Shown: positions 15,409 to 23,419 of the stretch, piece by piece
How the letters are laid out: the number at the start of each line of letters is the position of its first letter
How positions within the stretch are numbered: position 1 is the stretch's first letter
Assembly (NCBI GenBank): GCA_000961745.1
Contig: LAEA01000251.1
Coordinates: 1 to 38,665 of the forward strand
Reading direction: 5' to 3'
Length of the DNA: 38,665 bases
DNA from: Rhodospirillaceae bacterium BRH_c57
GTDB taxonomy: Bacteria > Pseudomonadota > Alphaproteobacteria > Rhodospirillales > Rhodospirillaceae
The notes under the pieces: generated by a model
What the model was told of the DNA's origin: nothing
The model's database searches: none
What the model saw: the letters and a program-made list of their open reading frames with translations, nothing else
Translations under genes and position numbers: made by a program

Positions 15409-15732
15409 ATGTCCGCCAAGCCGCGCGTCCGCGTGCCCAGCACCGCCAAGAAGGGCGAGGTGTTCGAGATCAAGACCGTTATTTCCCACTCGATGGAATC
15501 CGGCCAGCGCAAGGCCGCCGACGGCAGCCCCATCCCGCGCAAGATCATCGACAAGTTCGTGTGCACCTACAACGGCAAGGAGGTCATGACCTCCCAGTGG
15601 TACGGTGCCGTGTCCGCCAATCCGTACCTGGAGTTCTTCTGCACCGCCACCGAGAGCGGCACGCTGGAGTTCACCTGGCACGACGAAGGCGGCGAAACCT
15701 ACACCGCCACCGCCGATATCAAGGTGACCTGA
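15409..15732 (+). CDS. soxZ: SoxZ, partner of SoxY
   Basis: This 107-residue all-beta protein lacks a signal peptide, as expected since SoxYZ is exported as a complex by the SoxY Tat signal. Family features include KPRVRVPSTAKKGEVFEIKT, the HSMESGQR motif, and the C-terminal FTWHDEGGETYTATADI. GAGGAGA precedes the ATG. A 129-base gap with a strong inverted repeat separates it from soxA. Confidence 0.97.
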   Translation: MSAKPRVRVPSTAKKGEVFEIKTVISHSMESGQRKAADGSPIPRKIIDKFVCTYNGKEVMTSQWYGAVSANPYLEFFCTATESGTLEFTWHDEGGETYTATADIKVT

Positions 15733-15768
15733 GCACGCATCAGCGGCTCGGGACTTAAATAAACCGCG

Positions 15769-15833
15769 GGGGCGGTCCGCGAAGCCGACCAACAAGGCGT
15801 AAAGTCTGCGGCGCGAGGACAAAGGACCGCCCC
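15769..15833 (+). other. Long-loop inverted repeat between soxZ and soxA
   Basis: GGGGCGGTCC (15769-15778) and GGACCGCCCC (15824-15833) are perfect 10-base complements around a 45-base loop. There is no T-tract, so an RNA-stabilising or processing hairpin in the sox transcript is more likely than a terminator. Confidence 0.55.
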
Positions 15834-15861
15834 GAACGAACGGTAGAGGAGGCAGTACGAG

Positions 15862-16671
15862 ATGGGAGCGAAACGCTTTGGCGGGCTCGCCGCCACCATC
15901 CTGGCAATGACGCTGGCGGTTCCGGCTTTTGCCAGCGATGCCAAAGATGATCCCTTGGCCGCATACCGCAGCGGCGAAATGTATTCCGGCTACGTCACCG
16001 GGGATCCAAGCTCGCGCGAGATCCAGGACGACGACATGATGAACCCGTCGTTCCTGTGGGTGGACAAGGCCGCCGAGTTGTGGACCACGGCCGACGGCAC
16101 CGCCGGCAAAAGCTGCGCCGACTGCCATGGCGACGTGGAAAGCCTCAAGGGTGCCGCGACCAAGTACCCGACCACGGATGCCGCGACCGGCAAGTTCATG
16201 AACGTCGAACTCAAGATCAACGACTGCCGCGAGCGTCAGATGGGGGCCGCCCCGTTCAAGTTCGAGAGCGATGAACTGCTCGGCATGACCACCCTGGTCA
16301 AGCTGCAGTCGCGCGGGATGCCGATGAACATCGACATCACCGGCCCGAACGAGAAGTGGTTCAAGAAGGGTGAGGAGTTCTACTTCACCAGCCGCGGTCA
16401 GCTCGATCTGGCCTGTGCCGACTGCCACATCACCAACGAAGGCATGTACATGCGGGCCGAAAAGCTGAGCCAGGGCCAGCCGAACGGTTTCCCGACCTAT
16501 CGCATGAAGTGGCAGAAGCTGGGCTCGCTGCACCGCCGTATGCGCGGCTGCAACGACAACATCCGGGCCGAAAAACTCAAGGGCCTGGGCGAAGACTACT
16601 TGGCCGTCGAGACCTACATCTCCTGGCGCGCCAGCGGGTTGCCGGTGGAAACGCCGTCCGTGCGCAAGTAG
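15862..16671 (+). CDS. soxA: SoxA, diheme cytochrome c
   Basis: This 269-residue periplasmic protein has a signal peptide cleaved after AFAS (about residue 25). Two CADCH heme motifs (Cys85/88-His89 and Cys185/188-His189) mark it as the diheme form. The thiolate ligands expected in SoxA are visible: Cys122 in INDCRERQ and Cys230 in RRMRGCNDN, the latter being the active-site persulfide ligand. It forms the catalytic SoxXA complex. AGGAGG lies 10 bases upstream of the ATG. Hairpins flank the gene on both sides. Confidence 0.97.
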   Translation: MGAKRFGGLAATILAMTLAVPAFASDAKDDPLAAYRSGEMYSGYVTGDPSSREIQDDDMMNPSFLWVDKAAELWTTADGTAGKSCADCHGDVESLKGAATKYPTTDAATGKFMNVELKINDCRERQMGAAPFKFESDELLGMTTLVKLQSRGMPMNIDITGPNEKWFKKGEEFYFTSRGQLDLACADCHITNEGMYMRAEKLSQGQPNGFPTYRMKWQKLGSLHRRMRGCNDNIRAEKLKGLGEDYLAVETYISWRASGLPVETPSVRK

Positions 16672-16703
16672 GACCGGCCGGCTACGGCACCCAACCCACA
16701 AAA

Positions 16704-16740
16704 GGGGGGAAGCGCGCCACACGGATGCGCCCTTCCCCCC
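16704..16740 (+). terminator. Strong hairpin between soxA and soxB (attenuator or RNA-stability element)
   Basis: GGGGGGAAG paired with CTTCCCCCC, extended by GCGC-type pairs, forms a strong stem at 16704-16740. It is followed by a short TTTT at 16747-16750. A second perfect 7-base hairpin (TCTGGCG-GAA-CGCCAGA) lies at 16816-16832. Together they occupy the 245-base gap and could reduce read-through into soxB. Confidence 0.55.
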
Positions 16741-16916
16741 GCCGGGTTTTGCACCAACGACAGTCCACCGTTGCGACCTGAGAGTCAGGGCGCCGTCCCC
16801 TGCCCCGCCCGAACATCTGGCGGAACGCCAGAGGACTGTCCGGTGGACCTCCGCAGAAGACCGCCAGGACTTTAGGCCAAGACTTCAGGCAGGACAGATT
16901 TAGGAGTTCCGTTTCC

Positions 16917-18608
16917 ATGCTCAGTCGCCGTGATTTTCTGCAGGTGGCCATCGCCGCCGCCGCGTTTGCCGGCCCCGTCGCGGGAACCCTGGGGCGCGCC
17001 GCCGCCGCGCAGGGGCTGACCCAGGATGCCCTGCTGTCCTTCGAGCCGGTCGGCCAGGTCACGCTGCTCAACTTCACCGACATCCATGCCCAGTTGACGC
17101 CGATCCATTTCCGCGAACCATCGGTCAACATCGGCGTCGGCGGGGCCGCCGGGTTGGTGCCGCACCTGACCGGCAAGGCCCTGCTGAACGCCTATGGCAT
17201 CAAGGCCGGCACGGCGCAGGCCCACGCCCTGGCCTACAACGACTTTGACCAGCTCGCCAAGCAGTACGGCCGGGTCGGCGGCGTCGCCCACATGGCGACC
17301 CTGGTCAAGGCCATCCGCGCCCAGCGCCCCGACAACACCCTGTTGATCGACTGCGGCGACACCTGGCAGGGGTCCTACACCTCGCTCGAATCGCGCGGCG
17401 AGGACATGGTGCGGGTGATGAACGCCATGGGCGTTGACGTCATGACCGCCCATTGGGAATTCACCTACGGCGCCGAACGGGTCAAGGAACTGGTCGACAA
17501 GCTCGACTTCCCGTTCTTGTGCGCCAACGTCCGCGACGCCACCTGGGGCGACGCGGTGTTCGAGGACACGGCGTTCTTCGAGCGCGGCGGCGTCAAGGTC
17601 GCGGTGATCGGACAGGCCTTCCCCTACACCCCGGTCGCCAACCCCGGCCACATGATCCCCGAATGGGAATTCGGCATCCGCGACGACAACATGCAGGAAA
17701 AGGTGGACGCCGCCCGCGCCGCCGGGGCCGAGTTGGTTGTTGTGGCGTCGCACAACGGCTTCGACGTGGACCGCAAGATGGCCAGCCGGGTCACCGGCAT
17801 CGACGTCCTGTTGACCGGCCACACCCACGACGCCGTGCCCGATGTGGTGCGGGTGAACGATACCCTGCTGGTGGCCTCGGGCTCGCACGGCAAGTTCCTG
17901 GCCCGCCTGGACGTCAAGGTGGAGAACAAGAAGGTGGTCGCCCACAGCTTCCGCCTGATCCCGGTATTCTCGGACGTCATCGACGCCGACCCGGAAATGG
18001 CCAAGCTGGTCGAGGACATCCGCGGCCCCCATTCCTCGGTCATCAACGAGGTTCTGGGCCGTACCGAGTCTCTGCTGTACCGGCGCGGCAACTTCAACGG
18101 CACCTTCGACGACCTCATCTGCCAGGCCCTGATCGAGGGGCGCGACGCAGAAATTTCCATGTCCCCCGGCTTCCGCTGGGGCTCCTCGCTGCCGAGCGGG
18201 TCCGAGATCACCATGGACCACGTCTATCACCAGACCGCGATCACCTACCCCAACGCCTACCGCTCCATGATGAAGGGCGAGATGGTCAAGGCGATCCTGG
18301 AGGACGTGGCCGACAACCTGTTCCACCTCGATCCCTACTACCAGCAGGGCGGCGACATGGTGCGCGTCGGCGGCATGTCCTACACCATCAATCCGCACGA
18401 AAAGATGGGGTCGCGTATTTCCAACATGACCCTGGTCCGCACCGGGGAACTGATCGACCCCAGCCGCGACTATGTTGTGGCCGGCTGGGCCTCGGTCAAC
18501 GAGGGCACCGAGGGACCGCCGGTGTGGGACGTGGTGGCCAACCACATCCGGGCCAAGAAGACCGTGTCCCAGCCGGAAAGCCAGTTGGTCAAAGTCGTGG
18601 GCGTTTAA
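16917..18608 (+). CDS. soxB: SoxB, sulfate thiol hydrolase
   Basis: This 563-residue periplasmic dimanganese enzyme cleaves sulfate from the SoxY-bound sulfonate. It has a Tat signal (MLSRRDFLQVAIAAAAF). Metal-binding motifs of the 5'-nucleotidase family are present: NFTDIHAQL (Asp55, His57), DCGDTW, AHWEFTYG, CANVRD, VASHNGFD and LTGHTHDAVP. The SoxB-type MSPGFRWGSSLP occurs in the C-terminal half. Length is typical. TAGGAG lies about 9 bases before the ATG. It is followed after 30 bases by ccdA. Confidence 0.98.
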   Translation: MLSRRDFLQVAIAAAAFAGPVAGTLGRAAAAQGLTQDALLSFEPVGQVTLLNFTDIHAQLTPIHFREPSVNIGVGGAAGLVPHLTGKALLNAYGIKAGTAQAHALAYNDFDQLAKQYGRVGGVAHMATLVKAIRAQRPDNTLLIDCGDTWQGSYTSLESRGEDMVRVMNAMGVDVMTAHWEFTYGAERVKELVDKLDFPFLCANVRDATWGDAVFEDTAFFERGGVKVAVIGQAFPYTPVANPGHMIPEWEFGIRDDNMQEKVDAARAAGAELVVVASHNGFDVDRKMASRVTGIDVLLTGHTHDAVPDVVRVNDTLLVASGSHGKFLARLDVKVENKKVVAHSFRLIPVFSDVIDADPEMAKLVEDIRGPHSSVINEVLGRTESLLYRRGNFNGTFDDLICQALIEGRDAEISMSPGFRWGSSLPSGSEITMDHVYHQTAITYPNAYRSMMKGEMVKAILEDVADNLFHLDPYYQQGGDMVRVGGMSYTINPHEKMGSRISNMTLVRTGELIDPSRDYVVAGWASVNEGTEGPPVWDVVANHIRAKKTVSQPESQLVKVVGV

Positions 18609-18638
18609 AACTCAATACGCTGAGGAGGCAGGGCGGCC

Positions 18639-19418
18639 ATGTTCGATGTTTCCTATTTCGGGGCCCTGACGGCCGGCGTCCTGACCTTCCTCAGCCCGTG
18701 CATCCTGCCGCTGGTGCCGGCGTACCTGTGCTTCATCAGCGGCCAGTCGCTGGAGCAGATCGCCGGCAGCCAGAACATCCGCCCCAATGCCAACGGCACG
18801 GCGTCCATCGAGGGCGGCGGGCCGACGGTCAGTTGGAAGACGGTGTTCCTGCCCGGCCTCGCCTTCGTCATCGGGCTGTCCCTGGTGTTCATCGCCATGG
18901 GCGCGGCGGCCAGCGGCTTCGGCCAGTTCATCGCCCAGCACAAGCGCACCCTGGGCACCGTCGGCGGCGTGGTCATCGTGCTGTTCGGCCTGCACTACAT
19001 GGGCCTGTTCCGCCTGGGCTTTCTGAACTTCGAAAAGCGCATCCACCTGGAGAACAAGCCGGCCGGGCTGGCCGGGGCATTCATCATCGGGATGGCCTTC
19101 GGGTTCGGCTGGACGCCCTGCGTGGGGCCCATCCTGTCCACCATCCTGATGATCGCTTCGACCGGCGACGACGCCTTTTATGGCATGAGCCTGTTGTCCA
19201 CCTTCTCGGCCGGGCTGGGCATCCCGTTCCTGCTGGCCGCCCTGGCCGCCGGGCCGTTCATGCGCTTCCTGTCGCGGTTCCGCCGCCATATGCGCAAGGT
19301 CGAACTGGCCATGGGCGGGTTCCTGGTCCTGACCGGCGTCCTCATCCTGACCGGCAGCCTGACCGACATCACCGGCTGGATGCTGCGCACCTTCCCCATT
19401 CTCGCCGGCCTGAACTAA
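18639..19418 (+). CDS. ccdA: CcdA/SoxV-type thiol-electron transporter
   Basis: This 259-residue membrane protein has about six segments. It moves reducing power from cytoplasmic thioredoxin to periplasmic thiol proteins. The redox cysteines sit in the family motifs LSPCILPLVPAYLCF (Cys21) and GWTPCVGPIL (Cys161). TGAGGAGG precedes the ATG. Its place directly after soxB matches SoxV of other sox clusters, where it keeps SoxW and thereby SoxY reduced. A SoxW-like protein is encoded on the other strand at 21540-22187. It ends 10 bases before a convergent gene. Confidence 0.93.
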   Translation: MFDVSYFGALTAGVLTFLSPCILPLVPAYLCFISGQSLEQIAGSQNIRPNANGTASIEGGGPTVSWKTVFLPGLAFVIGLSLVFIAMGAAASGFGQFIAQHKRTLGTVGGVVIVLFGLHYMGLFRLGFLNFEKRIHLENKPAGLAGAFIIGMAFGFGWTPCVGPILSTILMIASTGDDAFYGMSLLSTFSAGLGIPFLLAALAAGPFMRFLSRFRRHMRKVELAMGGFLVLTGVLILTGSLTDITGWMLRTFPILAGLN

Positions 19419-19428
19419 AGCCGGAAAC

Positions 19429-21036
19429 CTACTCCTTCCCCCCCTGCACGTCCGGCATGACCGCAGCCATCCGCATGCTCAGGTGGTCGGCCAGGCGCAG
19501 GGCCATGGCGACGATGGTGAGCGTCGGGTTGGCATAGCCACACGTCGGGAACACAGAGCTTCCGGCAATATACAGGTTGCGCATGCCGTGCACGCGGCAA
19601 TCGCCATCGACCACGCCATGGCGCGGATTGGCGCTCATGCGGGTGGTGCCGATGTGGTGCATCCCACCTTCCAGAGAATCGGGCCAGCCTTCGTCTTCCA
19701 CCCATTCGGCCATGCGCGCCCGTCCGGCCCCCTCGCCCGCAAGACCTTCGCCGATGACGCGGGCCGAGGTAACGGCGGTGTGCCGATCCAAGTCGGTCAA
19801 GCGCCAGTCCAGAACCGGCCGCCGCATGCCCAAGACATCGCGGTCATCGCCCAGCATCACTCGGCTGTCCGGGTTGGGAACCTGTTCGCCATAGATCTTG
19901 ACGCTGACCGCATGGCCATCGCCCGCCAACGGACGATAGCGCTGGCCGTTAAGTTTGCGCCAAGTACCTTCCGCTACGTCGTCCAGGTCGGCGAGAATCA
20001 GCGGCAGGGTCTCCAGCGCTTCGTCCAGATCGCCCTTCCGCACACCGTTGAGCAGGCGGCGCAAGGCGACGAACCCGGTGACGTCCTCGTGGTACGCCAC
20101 AGAGTCGAGGGTGGCACCGCCGTTGGCGACGCCCAGTTCTTCCTGCACTTTCGGTTCGAGAACCATACATGGCTTGAGGTAAAGCCCCTCGACATTGAAC
20201 CCGAAATAAGGCTGCACCTTTTCCTTGGGCGTCGTCATGGCGATGTTGACCGGCCAGGTCTCAAAATGCTCCATGAAGTAACGGCCGACGGTGTCGTGGC
20301 TGTTGCCGATCCCAGCGGTGTGTACCTGATCGGACGACAGCAGCAGACGCGGGTTTTCGATGCCGCCACAGGCCAGCACGTAACGGCCGGCACGGGCGGT
20401 GGCGGTGGTGCCATCCAGGGTCGCCAATCGCAGGCCACTCACCACCTCGCCGCCGTCATCGACCATGATTTCCGTGACGTTGGCGTGCAACAGGATGGTC
20501 ACGTCCTCGGCGTTAACCAGTTCCTGCCGATAGACGGCGCCGAACCGGGTGGGCGGACCGAATTGGAACACACGGGACTGGACCCGGCTCAGGTCCGGCA
20601 AGCGCGCCTCTGGATCCAGCCAGTCAGATAGGTCGTAGCGCAGCGGGCCAAGTTGGCACACCTCCTGCGCCTCGCCGTAGTAGCGGGCGACGTCATCGTA
20701 GGAAATCGGCCAGCCGCTGTCGGGCACCGCGCTCCGGCGGTCGAAGTCCAGTGGCATCAGGGGGACGCACATGCCTTCCCAGTGCATCGTCGCGCCGCCA
20801 AAATACCGCAGCCGGGCCGTGTCGAGAGGGATGTAGGGCAAGCCGGTCAAGCGCCCCTTGTAGAGATCTTGAGCCTGCGCGGAATACTCAAAACCACCGC
20901 TTTCGAGAAGCAAGACTCTGTGACCCTGGCCACGCAGGCGGCGGGCCAGTGTGATGCCGGCCGCACCGGCCCCAATGATGCACAGGTCGGCCTCGATGGT
21001 GGCATCCTGCGGCAAGTCGCGCAGATCCTTCAGCAC
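19429..21036 (-). CDS. GMC-family FAD oxidoreductase, large subunit
   Basis: This 535-residue flavoprotein has the N-terminal dinucleotide motif IIGAGAAGITLARRL and the ESGG second-strand motif. The C-terminal GMC signature is MHHIGTTRMSANPRHGVVDGDC followed by LYIAGSSVFPTCGYANPTLTIVAMALRLA. I place the start at GTG 21036, which overlaps the stop of the upstream small gene (GTGCTGA), with AAGGGGG ahead. A longer frame to 21102 would run far into that gene. It has no signal peptide, so it is probably exported attached to its small Tat partner. The substrate is unknown: relatives oxidise sugars or alcohols. Its place amid sulfur genes is unusual. Confidence 0.85.
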   Translation of the reverse strand: MLKDLRDLPQDATIEADLCIIGAGAAGITLARRLRGQGHRVLLLESGGFEYSAQAQDLYKGRLTGLPYIPLDTARLRYFGGATMHWEGMCVPLMPLDFDRRSAVPDSGWPISYDDVARYYGEAQEVCQLGPLRYDLSDWLDPEARLPDLSRVQSRVFQFGPPTRFGAVYRQELVNAEDVTILLHANVTEIMVDDGGEVVSGLRLATLDGTTATARAGRYVLACGGIENPRLLLSSDQVHTAGIGNSHDTVGRYFMEHFETWPVNIAMTTPKEKVQPYFGFNVEGLYLKPCMVLEPKVQEELGVANGGATLDSVAYHEDVTGFVALRRLLNGVRKGDLDEALETLPLILADLDDVAEGTWRKLNGQRYRPLAGDGHAVSVKIYGEQVPNPDSRVMLGDDRDVLGMRRPVLDWRLTDLDRHTAVTSARVIGEGLAGEGAGRARMAEWVEDEGWPDSLEGGMHHIGTTRMSANPRHGVVDGDCRVHGMRNLYIAGSSVFPTCGYANPTLTIVAMALRLADHLSMRMAAVMPDVQGGKE

Positions 21037-21389
21037 CCGACACCCCCTTCCACACACAGCAGCAGGGCGCACAAACGCCCCTCGGCCTCGGCCACCAACC
21101 ACCCATCAACTGTCAGTGTGCGTCCAGCCCGGAAGTCAGCCTGACGGGCCGGCCCAAAGGCGTGGCAGATGTCCCGCCAACCAGCCCCTGGGGCGCACCC
21201 CAATCCGGCGATCAGGGCGCCACGGTTGCGTTGGTCGGGATGGTGGGTCAGGTAATGCTCGCCAATGCGGCGCGCGGCAGGGGAAGAAAAGGACGCTGCC
21301 AAGACCGCCGATGGCGTGGAAACAATCGGTGCGACAAAAGCGAGGGCCGCCGCGGCAGTGGCGCCGTGAAGGAAGGTTCGCCGCCTCAT
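21030..21389 (-). CDS. Small Tat-exported partner subunit of the GMC oxidoreductase
   Basis: This 119-residue protein has a Tat-like signal (MRRRTFLHGATAAAALAF, cleavage near VLAAS). A short mature region with DGWLVAEAEGRLCALLL recalls the small subunits (sorbitol or fructose dehydrogenase type) that carry GMC flavoproteins across the membrane. It overlaps the large-subunit start by 7 bases, which supports a two-subunit complex. A third cytochrome subunit, common in such enzymes, is not encoded here. Confidence 0.75.
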   Translation of the reverse strand: MRRRTFLHGATAAAALAFVAPIVSTPSAVLAASFSSPAARRIGEHYLTHHPDQRNRGALIAGLGCAPGAGWRDICHAFGPARQADFRAGRTLTVDGWLVAEAEGRLCALLLCVEGGVGC

Positions 21390-21539
21390 GGGTCCTCCAA
21401 TTCCCTATTATGGAAATGCAGTGGGATTCATGATGGACGGGATGCCTGGGGCTGTAAAAGGTCAGCAACGGGGTTAGGCCCTCCCCGCTGCCGCCATGAT
21501 CGAATGGAGTACGGCCTGCCCGGACGAAGCCGGCGGACG

Positions 21540-22187
21540 CTACTGCTGGGGCGCCTCCTGCGCGGCGACTTTTTCAAGGATATAGCGCTGGAAGGGCTGG
21601 TCCTTGGCATAACGCTTGTCCCAGACGTATTCGAACATCGCCGTGAAATGGAACGGGCGGAAGTACCCTGGCATCCGCGCCACCTCGATCTGCGGCCCGG
21701 TCTTGCCGTCAATGGCGGCAGGGTCCTCGGGCAGGAACAGGATGGTCGGGGTGAAGTTGACCGCATAGCGCGACGCCAGATCCTTTTCCGCCAGCACGGT
21801 GCCGTCGAAGTCGGTGACCTCTCGGTCGCCCCACAGGTTGATCTGCAAGATGTTGAACCGCTCCCGAATCCACGCGTTCAGGACGGGATCGGCGAGGTTG
21901 ACGGTGTGCATGTCGCGGCAGTACGGGCAGCCGTTCTGCTCGAAAATGATGGCGAACCGCTTACCGGCGGCGGTCGAGGCTTCAAGGTCTTCGCTCAGGT
22001 CAAGGAAGCTGTTGAGGAACCATTCCTGATGATAAAGGCCATCATCGCCCAGGATTGGCTCGATACGCTCCTGGGCCTGGGCCTGGGCCTGGGCCTGGGC
22101 CTGGGCCTGGGCCATCCCGACCGAGGACACGCCGATCAGCATGGCAGCGCCCGTCGCCACTGCTGCAACCGCCTTCAGAAAAGCCAT
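21540..22187 (-). CDS. soxW: SoxW-like periplasmic thioredoxin
   Basis: This 215-residue protein has a signal peptide followed by an odd run of Ala-Gln dipeptides (about residues 26-39), then a thioredoxin domain. The active site is CPYC (Cys87, Cys90) in FEQNGCPYCRDMH, and the cis-Pro loop is FTPTILFL. The fold and the RYAVNFTPT region match SoxW of sox clusters, which reduces SoxY with electrons from SoxV/CcdA. It is co-transcribed with the periplasmic DsrE-like gene just upstream (41-base gap). Confidence 0.88.
   Translation of the reverse strand: MAFLKAVAAVATGAAMLIGVSSVGMAQAQAQAQAQAQAQERIEPILGDDGLYHQEWFLNSFLDLSEDLEASTAAGKRFAIIFEQNGCPYCRDMHTVNLADPVLNAWIRERFNILQINLWGDREVTDFDGTVLAEKDLASRYAVNFTPTILFLPEDPAAIDGKTGPQIEVARMPGYFRPFHFTAMFEYVWDKRYAKDQPFQRYILEKVAAQEAPQQ
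22071..22112. repeat. Hexanucleotide tandem repeat (CTGGGC x7)
   Basis: Seven perfect copies of a six-base unit encode the Ala-Gln run at the start of the mature SoxW-like protein. The period of six keeps the frame, so slippage would change linker length only. Confidence 0.95.
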
Positions 22188-22228
22188 GGTGAAATCCTCC
22201 CTGGTGGTTGAGAGACTTATCGCCCCCT

Positions 22229-22723
22229 TTACGGAATGATTGTAGTCCAGCCGCGCAGGCTGCGCTCCACGATTTCGGCGATGCCCACCTGGACCACCTC
22301 GACCCCCGGCACCAAGTCACGCTCGCGCTTGCCGATGGTGTCCAGGGTGTTGCCGCAGGCAACGAACGTGATGCCATAGTCCTGAAGGCTCTTGATGCGC
22401 TCGGCCGCCGTGGCACTTTCGCCGATCAGATGGCGCACGCCCCCGGCAAAGGTGATGATCGCCACCTCCACATGGTCAATGCCATAGAACTTTTGCAGGT
22501 TGATGGCGTTGTGCATGGCGCCTTCAAAGCGTGCGGGATCGTCGGTCGAGACCTGGAGCACGATGCGCCGGGGGTTGTCCCAGTCCGGCGCCGGGTCGGC
22601 CAGTTCGACCACGCGCCCCGAATCGGCTGCCACGGCGGTCCCCGGCAGACCGCTCAACAGGCCCGCAAGGCCCACCACAACAGCCGCAACCATGGTCATG
22701 CGGCGGAAAAAACGACTCGTCAC
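22229..22723 (-). CDS. Periplasmic DsrE-like protein
   Basis: This 164-residue protein has an N-terminal signal (RRMTMVAAVVVGLAGLLSGLPGTAVAA), then a DsrE/F fold with RRIVLQVSTDDPARFEGAMHNAINLQKFYG. A single conserved Cys123 lies in FVACGNTLD, the expected sulfur-binding position. Unlike cytoplasmic DsrE2 it is exported. It heads a two-gene operon with soxW. A role as a periplasmic sulfane-sulfur carrier or chaperone for Sox intermediates is inferred, not established. Confidence 0.85.
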   Translation of the reverse strand: MTSRFFRRMTMVAAVVVGLAGLLSGLPGTAVAADSGRVVELADPAPDWDNPRRIVLQVSTDDPARFEGAMHNAINLQKFYGIDHVEVAIITFAGGVRHLIGESATAAERIKSLQDYGITFVACGNTLDTIGKRERDLVPGVEVVQVGIAEIVERSLRGWTTIIP

Positions 22724-22843
22724 AGGCGTTGCTCCCTGAATTTTTTGTCTTGTTCCAACTGTAGCACATCGGCCCGCTCCACCTTACATGAGCAGCGACT
22801 AATCTTTACACCGTCCTGGCAGCCGATTATAGGTGGCGTGACA

Positions 22844-22869
22844 GGTCCATTGGACGGGTCCATTGGAGG
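22844..22869 (+). promoter_or_regulatory. Tandem 13-bp GGTCCATTGGA repeat before the rhodanese gene
   Basis: GGTCCATTGGACG (22844-22856) is repeated as GGTCCATTGGAGG (22857-22869). Each unit is itself nearly palindromic. The second copy supplies the GGAGG ribosome site of the rhodanese gene, so a bound regulator would also block translation. The motif resembles the sox palindrome at 14194-14209. Confidence 0.5.
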
Positions 22870-22878
22870 ATAAATCTG

Positions 22879-23247
22879 ATGTTCGGCTGGTTCACCAACC
22901 CAGAGGCGCAGGCAAACATGAACGACAAGGTCCATATGGTCGCCCCGCGCACCATCATGCAGTGGATGAGCCACGACGAATGCGTGGTCATCGACGTGCG
23001 CGAGCCCAACGAGTACGTCCAGGCCCATATCCCCGGCTCCATCCTGATGCCGCTGTCGCAGTTCGACCCGGCCAAGGTCCCGGTCGATCCGGCCAAGAAG
23101 CTGGTCATCCACTGCCGGTCGGGCAACCGCTGCGGCATGGCCGCCGCGCGCATGATGGCGGCCGGCTTCGGCGGCGAGATCCACCGCATGGAGGGCGGCA
23201 TCATGAACTGGCGCATTCAGGGCGGAACGGTCGAGAGCGGCGCTTGA
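22879..23247 (+). CDS. Rhodanese-like sulfurtransferase
   Basis: This 122-residue single-domain rhodanese has no signal peptide. It shows VVIDVREPNEYVQAHIPGSI and the active-site loop HCRSGNRCGMAAA with catalytic Cys79. A second Cys85 follows in the loop. The ribosome site TGGAGG lies 10 bases upstream. Beside a sulfur cluster that has tusA and dsrE2, it probably loads sulfur onto those carriers. It is divergent from the periplasmic dsrE-soxW pair. Confidence 0.93.
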   Translation: MFGWFTNPEAQANMNDKVHMVAPRTIMQWMSHDECVVIDVREPNEYVQAHIPGSILMPLSQFDPAKVPVDPAKKLVIHCRSGNRCGMAAARMMAAGFGGEIHRMEGGIMNWRIQGGTVESGA

Positions 23248-23419
23248 GGCATTTTCCCCGGTTCCGAGAATCGAGCGTGAATCAAAGGCTTGTCGGTTCC
23301 GTTTGAAACACGGTCCCGAACGTGTCCATGATTGCAGTCACAAAGCGGCAATGACCGCAGCGGCACAAGACCGCATATGTGGCAGCTCGTATACGGGACA
23401 CCGCAGGGAGGAACCGCCG

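Noticed and set aside
16872-18545. 557-residue open frame antisense to soxB
   Set aside because: It is a shadow of soxB, which has every expected metal motif.
21037-21102. Longer N-terminus for the GMC oxidoreductase
   Set aside because: It would overlap the small Tat subunit by more than 70 bases and give an Arg/Gly-rich leader without a family match; the GTG at 21036 has a ribosome site.
22844-22869. CRISPR-like repeat
   Set aside because: There are only two adjacent 13-base copies with no spacer and no cas genes.
23303-23419. N-terminal extension of the UspA-like protein
   Set aside because: It has no ribosome site and no conserved sequence; the ATG at 23420 has GGGAGGA in front.
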